Origin: Blastomussa wellsi
Taxonomy: Eukaryota; Cnidaria; Anthozoa; Scleractinia; Plerogyridae
Direction of reading: 5' to 3'
Assembly (NCBI GenBank): GCA_947652115.1
Contig: OX393562.1
Location: 28,503,538-28,567,537, forward strand
Length of the DNA: 64,000 bases
Position numbers and translations under genes: made by a program. This document shows positions 26,001 to 37,600 of the stretch, one piece after another (position 1 is the stretch's first letter; every line of letters begins with the position of its first letter). The notes under the pieces were generated by a model, which saw only the letters and a program-made list of their open reading frames with translations, was not told the origin of the DNA and did not search any database.

Positions 26001-29000
26001 TATGCACTGAGGAGATGTCCTGTAAGGTTTGGATTTGATGACAACTGGCTTGGGTTTTGCAGCAACAAGAGTAGGAGCCAAGACTTTCTCCAAGTGTTTC
26101 TTCAAAGGTAGAGAGCTGAAGATAAGCTTGGCATCAACTTTCTTCTTGGAATCACAGAGACCCAATGAAGTGCACACTTGCTGGGGATCAGACTGAAACG
26201 ATAAATACTTGTATCAGTTGACAAATCTTGACAAAACTATTTGATACAAATGAATATCACACACTTGACTGAAATATCTTGACTTACAAGTAGGTGAATA
26301 TTAAGTAGTAACTGTATTTTACTGTAGGACCTCAAGTGATTTCAGTTTTATTGTACATCATACAATTGATAAAATGGACAATGACATTTATTTAGCTTTT
26401 CTAATCACATAATGTTCAACTTAACCTACTGTACACAAATCATTAAAGCAACTATTGCCCACCAATGGGCTGAAGATAACTGAACAAATACAGAGCATCA
26501 CAAACAAGGTATGATAAGAAGACTATTGTGCAAGTAATGTTCACTACCAGTTTGCTGACAGCAAAAGGTGCAGGCAAGCTGCACCATTCTTTTTTTACCA
26601 ACAGGTATGCAAGCAAGTAACAAGCAAGTTACTGCCCTGGGCAAGCAAAATTTTAGAGCTGTAAGCTGCAAATCACGTTTTTCCCCGATTCCTGCAATAT
26701 ACTTACCAACATTTCCAGAATGGTACTCCAAATCACTGGTTCATACTGATCAACTAATGTTTTGCACTGCAGAGCCAGATACAAATTCAAATGTGAGTAA
26801 TCAGTAGTCAGGTGGAAGGCTTGACAATATTGTTACACTAAACTTTCTTCATACAACTGATTATTGAACCTGTTGACACATCAAGTTTAATTGCTTTACG
26901 TTATATTGTACACTTGTTACTATGGTTACCATACATGTAACTTTAGTTCTTACAAGCATTATAAATTACGTTATGTTTCATAAATAAAAAATGATTTTCC
27001 AAGTTATGAATAATGAAAGAAAGTTAAAAAGTTAATGGTGCATGCATATGTCAAGAAGGGTCTTTGGAACTTTCAACAATGTTACCGCAAACTTTATGGG
27101 GGCTAACATAACAAGGGATCATACTCTTTTGAGCTTTCAAAACTCCATGCCTTTTCAATGACCTTTTCATAACCAAATTCGGCCATTATCTTGGAAATTT
27201 CGAAAAAGTTTCGAAAAAGTTTCCTCGATTGTGGTTACCTTTTCATATTTCTTTGCAGAAACAAAAACTGCCTAATTACATGTAAGTTTGAACAATGACT
27301 TTCCATGACCAGACCTGGAATATGAAGTTCTTAAATGACGTTGAAGTTCCATGACTTCCTTGAGATCCTTAACTCATACAAACTTTGATAATTAAGCACC
27401 TACCATTGATGCATATTGTCCAGCAAAGTCTTCACAAGCTTCTTCGGCTAAGCTAATAACCTCTGTCTATGGAAAAGAGAAAATATTTCACAAAAAATTG
27501 AAGCTGCACATGTCATGAGAATTGCAATATTGGCTGAATTGACACGGACTGTAATAAAATTAATTCAAGACACGATTTCATGGCTTGAAATTTGAAAATA
27601 CTTTTATCATCACTTTTCATTCAGTTTGTTCGCTTCAGTTTGGGTTCAAGTTTAAACCAAACAGTTTATTTCACATTCATTTCATTTGTCCACCTTCAAT
27701 ATTAAATTTTAGGTTTTCAAAGTGGCTCAAGTCTCGCACATGCTAATACGCGTCACATTTTTGGCAAGTTTTTTCAATTTGTTTGCTCACCGCGTTATTG
27801 CTTTACTTTTCAGCAAAATGTGATAGTGATATCAGAATATTTACAGTAATAATTGATGTCAACACCAGACCACCCATCCTCAATATTGCAATGTAACAAT
27901 TCTACGAATTCATTCATTCATTTCAGTGGCAAAAATAGGGAGTCCGAGTTGCTGTTCGACAGCAATGTTGCTTTAGTAAGGGACCTAATTTTAGGCTACT
28001 GGGGGAAAATTGCAGAGTACAACTTTTATTTGTCCGGCCTGAAACGAGGTGTGACTGAGCTAAAACTTCCTTCAGAACTGTGTTGCCCTGAATTTGACAT
28101 CTTGGAGTATTTTTTTCTGGAACATTTCTTGTTTGCTTTTTAGCGAAATTTGCCCCCAAAACTCCCGCGAAATCGGACATTTTCTCCGCGAATTTATCTC
28201 TGATATCCCATGAAATTTGACTTTTTTCACGCAAATTATCAGAAGCCCTGTCTCAGCTTGATGTCACATCTGGCAGAGAACTCAAATATTCAAGATCCTC
28301 CGTTTTGAAAACGAAGGGCACTATTGAGCTAAAAATTTGCAACAAGATATATTTTTAGTTCACCTTACACCTAGTAGCAACAAAAATTTGGTAGGAAACT
28401 TACCTGGGTTGAGTTGTTGGCCAGGTAATCTTTGACAAGAGGTACAACAGTTTTACAAACATCACAAGCAGCCTAGATAAAGCAAAAGTTATATGCATTG
28501 TCAAAAAACAAATTCATACAAGATGTAGAAATATCCCTTTTAACTGATTCTAGTTTTGGCAATTATAAAAACTTGGAAGTACCCAATAGAGCAACACAAA
28601 TTTTTGATTGAGTGTTGTAAAACCACAATGAAAGTGCTATAAAGGACAGCCCAGTGAACCAAACAAATCTCAAGGCAAATACATGCAAAAAAAACATAAT
28701 TGGCATCGGTTTCACTTCTGATTGGATGAGAAATTGGCACATTTTTTAAAAAACCAATCGCTAAGTTTGCCTGGAAATGCAAAACAATTAGCAAATGTGA
28801 ATTACTTTCAACACTTGACTGGCTGGAATTACATTATAATAAGTGTTGTGGTTTAAATTTGTTTTTGGTTTGAAGCAAAACAAAATGAACATTATATTTC
28901 TCTGCACAACCAGACGGTTCTGTACTGTACAAATGATTACCTCATCTTTCAGAGCCCAAACTTTGGTACGACAATGTTCCAATGCATTGCACTCTACAGC

Positions 29001-31730
29001 TTGCTTGTACTTTTGACACCAGTAAGATGGACCCCAAGAACACTTGGCTTGTCCTGCGGGGGTTGCACTGACTGCAATACAAGTCATATGCATTTTTTAC
29101 ATCAACACTATCAGAAATACCAAGCCCAGAGGTTTTGATTGATCAGTTATGCTTTAACAGGCCATTTATTTCATTTATTGCAATATAATTTATGCAGCTG
29201 AAGTAAATCTTCCTGTATCTGTGCATCATCATTTGTGATCCATCTCAATCTCTCGGTACTTGCTTTTTTGGTTTAAAATCACCTCTTATAAGTTTCTCTC
29301 TCAAAGTAAACAATTATTTTGACTGCAGAGGAAAAATTCTCACCCTGGGTTCCAAAAGATTTTCTCTGTTTATATTTCTCAATCAAAGAGCCATGAGTTG
29401 ATGACAATGAACCGCAAAGCAGAGAAAACAAGCCACAATGGCTTTCTCCGAAGAAAGAAGAAAACCTCTGGGACCAAGGTAAATAATTCCCACTGATGAC
29501 ACCATTTTCATTGATGCCACCACTGCTCAAATTTGTCTTACAGACCATGCTTTTCCACCTCTTGAATGTGTTACTCATGCAATGATTTGAGTGGACAAAT
29601 ACTGGTGATATTCACAGAGCCAATTGATTGCAAAAATCTGATTAGATTTTAAAGATACAACCTGTAATGCAATTTCCATGTCCTGTCGGAAGAATAGTAA
29701 ACGCATGCTGGAGCAGTTGGCGTAAACAAGGATTTTGTTTGAGTTTCTGAAAGGTTTTGCATATCTGGGAAGCACAGTTCAAGGACACAACCCAAAGATA
29801 GGTGCCTTTCCCAGGGATTTCAAAATGTTTTGAAGTAGGTGTTATAAGTGAGCTTTTGCTCACAAGCTGACTGCTATGACCTGAGTAGCCGGCAGCATAA
29901 TAGTCAAGTAGCTGGTGGAACTCCGCCCCAGCCGCCTTGTTTTGAAACCCCTGCTTTCCACATGAAAATAATTATCCAAAAAGTCCTCAGATACAAATTA
30001 ATATAAACATTTGAAATGCTTCAAACACAGCTGATGATGAGGTGGTTGTACGACGAGTAAAAAGAGAAGGAAAAATTTCACTTTCATTCCATGTCGTCTC
30101 CTTAGTAAATAGTAATGAGGGGGTGAACAGGTTTGCAGATTAACCAATGTAGCCTTAAAAACCACAGATTGCAGATTTCAGCGAAAAATTGAGTGGATTC
30201 ATGGATTTCGAAAATGCAGTGGATCACAGATTAGCTGATAGTGTTTGCTCGGATTCCAGACTCTGCATGCTATGAAGTTCAAATCGTGGCCTTGGTGTTT
30301 CTTCACTCACTGTTATCGTTTTGTCCATTTTCAGTTTGGACAAGACCCAAACCATCAAAAACAACATAAACTGTGGTTTCAATGAGACTGTTACACAGAA
30401 AGTTTTCAAGGAATGTACATGTAGATGCGGATTTCAACGAAAATAGTGGTGAATTGACGGATTTGGTCAAAAAATAGCACAGATTAGCAGATTCACAATC
30501 CCTTTTCACCCTCCTCAGTAATTCTCGTCGGTTTTGTCCTTTTCAAACCAGTTAAAAAAGAAAATCTTAACACAACTTACTATTGGCCATCCAAACAAAA
30601 TGTGTTATGCTTTTGGTAATTTTGTTTCTTATTTTACTTTTTTGTTTATGACGTATTCTTTGTTACTATTATCTTTAACGTAAAAAGTGGGGGGGGGGGG
30701 GGGGGGGCTGCAGCAATCCCCATGTCGCCAGTTTTCAGGGCCATGTCGCAGGTCGCTTTTACCCCTTGGAAGGCCTCGTTAGTAAGAGCTAAAACGATAT
30801 CTTTCCAAGTCATGACCACAAGACTATAGATGCAACAAATATTCTCACCTTCCCCACAGTAGTTTCAATTATGTGAATCAATGAAATTGATTTGCGTGGT
30901 CATTAAAATATCTACCAATCAGTAAACTAATTCAAGCATGGAAGCGAGAATCGTGCTTACTGCTACCAGAGGTTTTCTTGCTTGTTGTGACTTGTTTTCA
31001 CCACTTTGCAGCTTGTATTTCTGCTTTGAAAATGCTTTGTGACAAACATGCACCTTCTGCTCAAACTAAAATTCATCCTATTTGCAATGCCAGTTATGGG
31101 AATTTAATAATATATGCCAACAATATTACTCTACTGTAGTTACTTGGAACATATAACACTCTGTTCCATTCCAACGTGAAAGTGAAAGACCACAATTCCG
31201 TCGAGCAGAGTAAAAAGAATGAATAAATATCAAGGGGTGATAACATTAATACATACATACATACATACAGAGTACTTTCTTAAGGTTGAGAATAAAACAA
31301 ATTTACCAATCCGATTTGTTTACCACGAAATGAGAACGTTTTAACTTGAGGATCAATCGATAATAAAAGATATTTTAAAAATTTGAACTAACATGTGTCA
31401 TGACGGCTATCTGATTTCTAAAGGTTGAAAATAAAAGCGATTTAAGCTGAAGCTTTAGTTTTCATCGCCACAGCTCTGAATAAAGTGACTTTTATTTTAA
31501 TCTGCCTGTAGTTTTGGGTTGTTTGGCTGGCTATGCGTCACTGATGCTACGTGAAACGAACATAATTCCATCTTTTCTTTTCGTCACCACATGCAACTTT
31601 CGCTTCTTGATGAACTCTTGCAAGCACTTGCTTCAACACAAAAAAGAGCTGTATAACAGCGTTTCTAAATCGCAATTACCAACTTACCTGAAGCAACGAA
31701 AAGCACCAAAGCTGTTAACGTGAACGACAT
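15534..31730 (-). CDS. PSAP: Prosaposin (three saposin-B and two saposin-A domains), complete
   Basis: Thirteen exons: 31730-31688, 29071-28941, 28472-28404, 27466-27404, 26766-26707, 26192-25944, 25782-25720, 24927-24810, 19875-19769, 17897-17835, 17265-17188, 16449-16348 and 15569-15534. The joined frame is 393 residues plus TGA. The start MSFTLTALVLFVAS is a signal peptide. Saposin-A domain 1 is near 24-55 (CSWGPSYWC...CNALEHC...VW), domain 2 near 364-393 (CFLGASYWC...CNAFQHCTDHVW). Each saposin-B domain has six cysteines: 61, 64, 92, 103, 129, 135; then 185, 188, 216, 227, 252, 258; then 281, 284, 312, 323, 347, 353. Each carries an Asn-X-Ser/Thr site at the same place (NNST, NAT, NAT). 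In known animals prosaposin is secreted or sent to lysosomes and cut into activators of sphingolipid hydrolases. Vertebrates have four such units; this has three. The intron after exon 8 is 4.9 kb and full of transposons. Confidence 0.95.
18442..18476 (-). ncRNA. Hammerhead-ribozyme-like motif in the 3' end of the Penelope-like element
   Basis: Read on the minus strand this is CCAACGAAGGGCTAGCGCTC followed by GAAACGTCAG. It resembles a hammerhead core (CUGANGA, stem II, GAAAC) with changes in the first block. Hammerhead motifs are known in the terminal repeats of Penelope-like elements, and both position and strand fit. The core is imperfect, so activity is doubtful. Confidence 0.4.
18442..19640 (-). 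pseudogene. Penelope-like retroelement fragment (RT palm plus GIY-YIG), decayed
   Basis: At 19622-19080 the minus strand encodes a reverse transcriptase palm with the catalytic YIDD (CYIDDCIG) and the following LAFLDINV segment. The reading then meets a TAA at 19082-19080, further stops and frame changes. It resumes near 18936-18571 with CTTCTFCKKLYIGQTGRRLG and NRFREHL, a canonical GIY-YIG endonuclease. RT followed by GIY-YIG is the Penelope order. The N-terminal part of the RT is missing, as in 5'-truncated copies. Below the stop, at 18476-18442, lies a motif shared with the palindrome at 44698-44890. It lies inside the prosaposin intron 17898-19768, same strand as the host gene. Non-functional. 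Confidence 0.85.
20427..21207. mobile_element. DNA transposon remnant, 781 bp, with about 30-bp terminal inverted repeats
   Basis: The left end TTACCGTAAACACCTGCAG and ATAAGCCGCACC is mirrored at the right by GGTGCAGCTTATCTGCGGGT and GTTTACGGTAA. A further inverted copy of the terminal motif lies at about 20485-20505 (GGGTGCGGCTTATCTGCGGG). No transposase frame is seen. It lies within the 4.9-kb prosaposin intron. Confidence 0.75.
21250..21296 (+). repeat. ATC/ATT trinucleotide microsatellite
   Basis: About 47 bases of CAT/TCA drifting into ATT repeats, adjacent to the left end of the element at 21313. Confidence 0.85.
21313..22330. mobile_element. 1-kb transposon remnant with about 45-bp terminal inverted repeats
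   Basis: GTGTGGTTCCAGAAAATATC, CATACCCCCACCACGGAGGG at 21320-21361 is mirrored by CCCTCCGTGGTGGGGGTATG, GATATTTTCTGGAACCACAC at 22279-22320. TCTGTGAT and ATCACAGA lie outside these. Subterminal AATTCC-GGGGTGGGGGG motifs repeat internally. No transposase frame. A third copy of the end sequence lies at 25640-25698. Confidence 0.7.
22989..24127. mobile_element. Interspersed element with AGGGCCCTAGTCAGCC ends
   Basis: The left end TTAAAGGGCCCTAGTCAGCC at 22989 is mirrored by GGCTGACTATGGCCCTTTAA near 24105-24125. The last 100 bp or so (TTCGCCATACAATTTCCATA) match the right half of the shorter copy at 45918-46138. No transposase recognised. A G-rich run sits near 23166. Confidence 0.6.
25640..25698 (+). 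repeat. Solo terminal repeat of the 21313 family
   Basis: GAAATCCCCTCTGTGGTGGG, GGTATGGATATTTTCTGGAA is nearly identical to the right end of the 21313-22330 element but no left partner is seen. It lies in the prosaposin intron beside exon 25782-25720. Confidence 0.65.
28603..28817. mobile_element. MITE-like repeat, copy 1 of the GAGTGTTGTAAAAC family
   Basis: It begins TTGATTGAGTGTTGTAAAAC and ends with AATTACTTTCAACACTTGA. The ends are imperfect inverted repeats, and the order of internal blocks (CCAGTGAACCAA, TTCTGATTGG, AAACCAATCGCTAAG) matches the copy at 42971-43217. Non-coding. Confidence 0.65.
30689..30707 (+). repeat. Poly-G tract (19 bases)
   Basis: Uninterrupted run of 19 G in prosaposin intron 1. 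Confidence 0.9.
31250..31268 (+). repeat. ATAC tetranucleotide microsatellite
   Basis: About four to five units of ATAC in prosaposin intron 1. Confidence 0.8.
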
Positions 31731-32128
31731 ATTTTCTACTTCGGATCCGTTCACAAGAAGGCTCGCAAAGAGTGAGAAAGAAGAAAGAACTTTATGCAAA
31801 TTTCTGGTGTCAAAGTGGTGTGTGATAATCACGAGATCATGCACCTGACTACAGCCAATCAGCATTCAGGAACGGTCCAGGTCCAATTCATCACGTGATA
31901 AACAATCGGGAACCAGCCCACTCCACGCCTATAATAACATTCAGCTTGATAGCGAGGCCTAGAGGACACAAAGAAATAAACGCTATCAAGCTAAATTTTA
32001 ATATAGCAAAAGCTGGCCTATTGTCTATTGTGTGAGAACGATTAGATTTCAAACCCTTTTAGTAAAAACTCGGCTGTGTTCTATTGGAAATGCGCGAATC
32101 TGATTGGTTCTCCCCATGTCGTCTATTT

Positions 32129-32172
32129 AACAATTATTCCACGAGCGCGCGTTGGATATGAGATGCTATAAC

Positions 32173-32207
<35 letters not shown>

Positions 32208-32209
32208 TT
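32129..32209. repeat. Hairpin repeat, 37-bp arms
   Basis: AACAATTATTCCACGAGCGC, GCGTTGGATATGAGATG pairs with CATCTCATATCCAACAAGCG, CGAGTGGAATAATTGTT around a 7-base loop. A partial copy is at 7983-8020, so this is a dispersed family. Confidence 0.85.
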
Positions 32210-32664
32210 TTATTAAAAACGCCCAAACATATTGTACAAACATTGTGAAAAATGCAATCTTTTACGCTCGTCCTCGTTTTCAAAAAGCACTTCGGTATTA
32301 TTGTGATTGGAAATTTTTTTCAAAATAATTGGGGAATAATAATAATTTAAAAATAATTGAAAAGTTTTACTTCTTTTTAAATAGGTGTGGCCAGTATTTT
32401 TGTTTTGTACTTTTTATGACAGATGACCTCATTGGCACCTGACACATTGAACAGTATTACGGTCCAAAAACCGTAGTCTGCGCTTAGAGCAAGCAAGCAT
32501 TAAGGTCACTCAAGGCTAATGACGATATTGCTTCTATTCTGAGGAATTACCCTTGTTATTATAAAGGTGCTCACACGAGGAAACATGACCCAGGGACATG
32601 TCGCAGCGACAGAATAATTTTTCACGTTTCCAGTTCGTGTGAATCCATCATCTTGATCGTCATT

Positions 32665-32781
32665 GAAACTGTGAGGGGGGCGGAGTGAAGAGATTGTGGA
32701 CCATTTTCTTGTTCTAACGGTGATGCTCTTTGTGTAAATTTCTGTATTTTTGTTCAAAATACACTTGTAGTTCTCAGAATA
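32665..32781 (+). repeat. Direct repeat unit A (pairs with 33136-33252)
   Basis: GAAACTGTGAGGGGGGCGG ... TTGTAGTTCTCAGAA. About 115 bases recur 471 bases downstream with a few substitutions. Confidence 0.85.
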
Positions 32782-33135
32782 AGTTCGGACGTCGGTATAA
32801 AGGTAAAATTTGGAAAGTTAACGTAAAATTTCAAGCCGGTACAAATCACTTCGAACATGGCAAGAACTAGCCTGCGTCGCAATACCGAGTATTTCTTGAC
32901 ACGTCCGGCTTCAACGCATGCTAGGCAAGAAGCCCCTGGTGTTAATCAAAAGTACCTACGGCCCTATTGAAGTCATTGAATAGCGTCCAGCTCCTGGCCC
33001 AATCGTACTAACTTCCCTGACTTCCATTGCCTCAGTGTAAACGCTTTTGAAAACCTCTAGTCATCCAGCCCTTCTTCGAGAAAGTGTGGAGGACGTCAGC
33101 AAGCTAGATAGTAACTCTTACAAGTGACACGCACC

Positions 33136-33252
33136 GAAAACTGTGAGGGGGACGGAGTGAAGAGATTGTAGACCATTTCCTGGTTCTAACGGTGATCCTC
33201 TCTGTGTAAATTTCTGCATTTTATTCAAAATACCCTTGTAGTTCTCAGAAAA
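33136..33252 (+). repeat. Direct repeat unit B (pairs with 32665-32781)
   Basis: AAAACTGTGAGGGGGACGG ... TTGTAGTTCTCAGAA, the second copy. The spacer between the two is single copy here. Confidence 0.85.
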
Positions 33253-34165
33253 AGATTTTTTTTGCCTGACTATTCTTGGTTTTCATGTGACGTCAGAGAA
33301 AACTAAAATTAAAACTTTTGAGTTTTCAACTTCATCAGGTAAAAGTCATTTTTAAACATATATCTGCTGGCCTGTTTTCATCTAATGATAATATCGTACA
33401 TCCTCGAAATTTTGGCGCGTTGTTTATTTATTCCTCTTCTACGATATTGCAATTTCTTGACTCAATTTATTGAATGGTAAGCGATTTGATTTATCGCGTG
33501 CGTGTAATTTGCTTGATACTTGCGTGACATGAAAACCACCAATAGTGCGGAGCCCTGTTGGTGCCACACGCGCGCGCGTATGCATACGTAGACATCACAT
33601 TGACGACGTTTCCTGTTATATGAACAAGTTGTGATTATTTCCATGACATTTCTAGTTACCGTAGCAACGGTATAACCTGTTAAAACACCCTTAATTTTAG
33701 CTGTAAGTGTTTATAACTCAAAAACGAACTGGATTTTGATTAGCATACTAAGATGCAACTTTTTGTAAATTTTCATAAATTTGTGGCTCTGAAACCACTC
33801 CTAAGAATTGTTTTAATTTTGTAAAAAGTGGTATCTTGGAAGTTCTTGAAGAGCTAATCAATACTCAATATTCTCCAACTCATTAATAATTCATCATCAA
33901 GTTAAAACAAAGAACATCCTAACCCGGTCTTAATTAACACAGATTTTGGCGATTTTATTTCTCCGTTTACTCCTTATGTTTCATCGACTATTCAAACGCC
34001 TCGGTACGTGTTTGGATATCCCCATGAAACGGTCACATGGTACAAAATTCGCCATGCTGGAGGGCAAGCTTATTATTATATTCCCGCACTGGGACATCCA
34101 AAACAAAGAAAAGTCAAGCTTGACTGGCTGAAATCGCTTTGCTTGGCTGCGCAGGCGGTTTTTGT

Positions 34166-34184
34166 GGGGGGGGGGGGGGGGGGG
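34166..34184 (+). repeat. Poly-G tract (19 bases)
   Basis: Run of 19 G about 500 bases upstream of the TCP11-like start codon. Confidence 0.9.
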
Positions 34185-34681
34185 AAATGCTTCGAAAACA
34201 GCGATAACGAAAGACTAAATAATTTGCAACCTCCACCCTAACCCCTACCCCTCTCTTTTTTCCTCTCCCCAGTGTTCGCGCGCTGGAAATGGTGGCCGGT
34301 CTTTCGTGATCGCCGTTTTCGAAGCATTCCCCCACAAAAACCGGATTTTGTATCATGTGACCGTTTGTTATAAAGGGGGTGATTACATGGCGAATTTCAG
34401 CCCGGTGGGGCGGGCTGAATTAATATTCGCTATGTAATCATCACCCCCAAAAGGTGAACTGTTGCTGTAGAGTTTTGCTGTGGTAAAAAGAGCGTCCCGA
34501 CAGCGCGCGGGCTCTGGGGAGGAGATTGAAGGAGAATGGGAATGAAGATGATGTAGTGCATGCGCGTGATCTTTGTTTATTGTTTTGACTTCCATTGTCG
34601 AAATTCAGCGGAGCTGACTTGAAACAGAAGGTTTTGTTGGGAAATTGTGGTGAGCGGGCTCGATCTTGGTACTATAAAGAT

Positions 34682-37600
34682 ATGGATGGACCTCAAGACA
34701 AGGAAAACTCGCCTGACGGCTCTGAAAACACTCAACAGAAAGCTGCAAATATCGTGTCACGCATGGCTCTGGCGCACGAAATTGTGATGGATGGTTCGTT
34801 TAAAATTCCATCAGAACTTCCCCCAAACTCGTAAGACCTTTAAATTTTTATTCATTTTTATAACAGTAGCATGCGAATTTGTCAGTGTTTATTGTTTGCT
34901 CTTTAGTCATTTCTCCTGTTTTGCGAAGTCACAAAAATGACTTGATTACAGGACGTGGGCTTGACAAAAAAATTGGAAAATTAGAATTGCGTGACAACGC
35001 AAAAATAAAGCTTAGCTTTACCAGGTTTTTGAAAATTATGGAAACGAAAGTCATTTAAATTTATTTTAAAATGTTTATGTTTCAGCGAAAGCTAAAGATT
35101 CGAACAAAGTAAACCAAATTAGCTTATTATGTATTCTGAGCACAGTACATGACACATTAGAATTTGATGGCATCAGGTGAAGAGAAAACTTAAATAAGTT
35201 AAAGTCACATCATCAATTAAAGCTTATAGCAGGAGAAATTTGTTGTCAAACATTAATATCCTCACTATATATTAGAAGAATGAGAATGAATCAATTATTG
35301 TTTTCCCTTCCATCTTGATATTCCTGAATATTATTTAGTTATCACATGCAAATTTTCCTCTTTAGTTATTTACTTTAGTTAGCACATTTCATTTATGTTA
35401 TCCATGAAGTTTTAAAAGTTTAATTTAAGAAGTTTGAGTATTTTAGAACTGAGACCCAAAAGGTGTTTTAGCAAATTTCTTTAAACATCTTAATGTTTAA
35501 GGTACATCAAATTATCATAGCTACTGATGCTACTTTGAGGAATTTATGAATGCCAGTATGTAGCGCCTATGGAAACTTTTTTCTAAATGATTCTCTTTTG
35601 ATCATCTACCTATCTGAGAAAAATGGACCATCAGATCGTTTTGTGGTGTTTTTCATATGTCTGATGTTGACTTGATACCAAGAGCAAATATATATAGAGA
35701 CCCTGCCCTGTGTCGCTTTATAGAGACCCTACCCTGTGTCGCCTTTCAGAGACCCTGCCCTGTGTCGCTTGTGTGAATTTAAAAATATACCTTCGTGCTC
35801 CTTGCAATTTTTGTTAGAGCACAGCCTTGGGTGTCTGCTGTATGCCCCTCCGGGAAATTTATAAAATCTTAGCTCTAAGAAATACCATTTCCTGCATTCT
35901 GAATCACTTTCTTGCTACATTTTTTGCATATTTATTAACTATTTTTTTTATCTATGACTGCTAATTGATCAAATGATGTTGGCGTCATTTTTAGTGTTTA
36001 TTGTGTTACTGTCGCATTTTAGCAGCACTGTGTGTTCCCATTTTGCCAGTATTCAAAATCATGTTGTATATCCCTTTTATCTCTTGGAAGGCCTCATCAG
36101 AACCTCTAGGAGAGAGCTCACCATTTACCAGTATATATATTTGGGGTGGTTTTGTTTGACCTTATAAATATAATTACAGAATCAGAATAACCTGAATAGC
36201 GCTTAGTGTAGTCTGAAGTGTCAGATGTCTCGCTGCCCTAATCCCCTGAGGTGTGGGTGCCTGTGCCTCAGGGGATTAGGGTGAGAGAACGTCTGGCACT
36301 TCAGACTACCCTTAGTGTCCATCAAGTGTATTTCAAGCATTGAACTTTATCAGCAATAATGTCAAGGAGGGTGTGACTTGGTGTGTCCATTCTATAAAAG
36401 GGAAACAGGGAAGTCAAAGGAGCCAAACTCTGGAACAGTATATTACTTAAGATGTTCACAAGAAAGATTCCATTGGCTCTTTTACAGTCTTTCCCGTAAA
36501 ACCGTGAACCCCAGAAAAAATTTCTGGAATGTTTATTGTGTAGTGACCAATCGCAGCAAAGTTCAGGACATGCGAACAAACCTCAAAACCACAAACTAAT
36601 GATCGTTGCTGTTTGTGGTTTAGTTTTCTCACACCTGATTGGCTTTTTCTTTGTAACACAATAACATTCCATAAACATTTCTGGTGTTCACGGTTTTATG
36701 GGAAAGACTGTAAATCCTCTGTTAAAAAAGTACTTTTTTAGTTCAGTAGTTCTTAGCGTACTGTTTGTACTGCGTTTCCTATGTCATATTAACTTTTCAT
36801 GCACATATTTTCCTCATTTTTTGAATTTTAATTTTATAATTTTGATTAAATTTGAATGCTATTTTTATTCTGTAAACTAGATGTATCTTATTAATATAGG
36901 ATATATAGAGGGCCACTATTTTGTCAGTTAAACTGTTATGTGCTACCCTTTTGTAATTCTAACATGTTTGTCAAATGTTTTGTTGCATCAGGTTGGAAAA
37001 ACAAGTCAGGGACGTTGTGCACAAGGCATTTTGGGATAAACTTCGTGGAGAGCTTGAGCAAGAGCCACCAGTCTTTAGCCAAGCACTGTCTTTAATACAA
37101 GAAGTTAAAGAGGTATGTTAGTTGAATGAAGCTAATATATGAAGTGGCTGCTTCTCCACATGGATAGTACACTAGTGGTCCTTTGCTGGTTATCTGAAGC
37201 AGCACTTTGTCAAATTGGTTATCCCTCATAAATAAAAGTTGTCCAACAATGTTTTTGAAACTTTCCCTGAATGTTCCCTTCCAAGCACTGTTTCGAAAAA
37301 TACAGTAAATAAAGTAGGTCACTGTGCTCATAAAAGAGATATGATAGAGCTAATCACGCATGGCAGCCATTTTATAGCTTCACGGTACATTTTGTGGTAG
37401 CTGAAAGGAAAGATTATTAACGGCAGTACTTGGCAAAAAACTTGATAGCTAGCAAGTCTTGATTGTATGGAACAATGTAACATGATATTTTTTATAGAAA
37501 AATCAGACTAAATCAATACCCACTCAACTGTCCCTTGAGTCGTTGTTACCAAGGCTACAATTGACATCCTCAAGTAATGGTTTTCTAGGAGGTTTTAGTT

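Larger units (their letters stand above)
31731..34681. other. Intergenic region between divergent prosaposin and TCP11-like genes
   Basis: The two genes are transcribed away from each other, so both promoters must lie here, but no TATA or initiator could be fixed with confidence. It contains the hairpin at 32129-32209, a direct 115-bp duplication, a poly-G run at 34166-34184 and a GC-richer stretch near 34480-34560 close to the TCP11-like start. Confidence 0.6.

Noticed and set aside
34595..34681. N-terminal extension of the TCP11-like protein before the ATG at 34682
   Set aside because: The frame is open but position 34595 is TTG, not ATG, and no upstream in-frame ATG was found.
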